Source: Lachnospiraceae bacterium (lineage in GTDB: Bacteria; Bacillota; Clostridia; Lachnospirales; Lachnospiraceae). From it: a DNA stretch of 7,180 nucleotides. The translations under genes were made by a program, and so were the position numbers. The stretch spans positions 1-7,180 of the forward strand of contig JAFRCB010000162.1 in NCBI GenBank assembly GCA_017404585.1. Reading direction: 5' to 3'. Below are positions 6,964 through 7,180 of this stretch, piece by piece; positions within the stretch are counted from its first letter, which is position 1; the number at the start of each line of letters is the position of its first letter. The notes beneath the pieces were generated by a model that worked only from the letters and a program-made list of their open reading frames with translations, was not told where the DNA came from and did not search any database.

Positions 6964-7001
6964 TGCAAAGTTCATGTCATCGTCGCTGCATGCAAAGTTC
7001 A
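6964..7001 (-). repeat. 11-bp direct repeat pair between argC and terminator
   Basis: Plus-strand TGCAAAGTTCA occurs exactly at 6964-6974 and 6991-7001, a 27-base period; the minus-strand form is TGAACTTTGCA. Both copies fall in the 61-base stretch between the argC stop and the terminator stem. The right-hand copy abuts an 8-bp palindrome TGCATGCA (6987-6994). Function unknown. Confidence 0.7.
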
Positions 7002-7022
7002 AATCACTATACTGCTGCCGTA

Positions 7023-7180
7023 TTATTCAAGCCCCGTCGCTTCATCGATTCCAAGCATGATATTCATGTTCTGGACCGCTGCGCCGGAAGCGCCCTTCCC
7101 AAGATTGTCGAAAAGAGCTGTCACTGTCGTCAGGTCCTCGTATCCGGACACGATTAGCTGCAAATGATTGGTACACGCCA
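7023..7180 (-). CDS. argC: N-acetyl-gamma-glutamyl-phosphate reductase, C-terminal end
   Basis: Only the last 51 residues and the TAA stop (7025-7023) are in the window; the start lies beyond the right edge. ArgC reduces N-acetyl-glutamyl-phosphate with NADPH in cytoplasmic arginine biosynthesis. The visible tail includes [14 protein letters not shown] and, decisively, [20 protein letters not shown] (22-41 of the fragment), the highly conserved C-terminal signature [13 protein letters not shown] of this enzyme. It ends in [10 protein letters not shown], as usual for the type 1 enzyme. About 300 residues are off the edge. A strong terminator follows within 100 bases, so argC is the last gene of its transcript here. 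Confidence 0.93.
   Translation of the reverse strand, partial: ACTNHLQLIVSGYEDLTTVTALFDNLGKGASGAAVQNMNIMLGIDEATGLE

Noticed and set aside
6924..6977. A 17-codon minus-strand frame starting ATGAACTTTGCA and ending TTTTTAA.
   Set aside because: It has no ribosome-binding site, and its body is the terminator stem and U-tract, so the open frame is coincidental.
6790..7167. A 125-codon plus-strand frame across the MATE-argC gap.
   Set aside because: It crosses the start of MATE, the terminator and the argC tail in antisense, with no family resemblance.

Overview
The window reads as one stretch of a Clostridia chromosome, probably Lachnospiraceae-like. That placement rests on protein style (DnaE with an intact PHP domain, CvfB/YitL, a bacterial acyl-ACP thioesterase, a DinF-like MATE transporter) and on roughly balanced base composition with dense gene packing; the genus cannot be named from the sequence alone. 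Every real gene is on the minus strand, so the window is best read from its right end to its left end.

Right to left: (1) the last 51 codons of argC (arginine biosynthesis) end at 7023 and are followed by a strong intrinsic terminator at 6924-6961. (2) A MATE-family multidrug/metabolite exporter (5496-6869). (3) An acyl-ACP thioesterase (4732-5436). (4) A CvfB-type S1-domain RNA-binding protein (3774-4616). (5) A seven-helix membrane protein resembling the DUF4203/TMEM198 group (3153-3770). (6) dnaE, the DNA polymerase III alpha subunit (1-3145), which runs off the left edge after 1,048 codons. dnaE is the largest gene here; it has no stop inside the window, and several long open frames on the plus strand at 890-3175 are only its antisense shadows.

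The last three genes are packed with gaps of 3 and 7 bases. The ribosome-binding site of the membrane-protein gene lies inside the 3' end of cvfB, and that of dnaE overlaps the stop codon of the membrane-protein gene. They therefore look like one translationally coupled operon joining an RNA-binding regulator, a membrane protein of unknown function and a replicative polymerase. The thioesterase and MATE genes are upstream on the same strand with gaps of 115 (to cvfB) and 59 bases and no intervening terminator. Weak candidate promoters lie before the thioesterase and before cvfB.

There are no RNA genes, insertion sequences, CRISPR arrays or prophage signs. The window looks like core chromosome, not an accessory island. 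The most useful second looks are the coupled membrane protein next to dnaE, a Glu-to-Gln change at a proposed catalytic position of the thioesterase, the complete PHP metal-site set in DnaE, and short direct repeats found in all three larger intergenic gaps.
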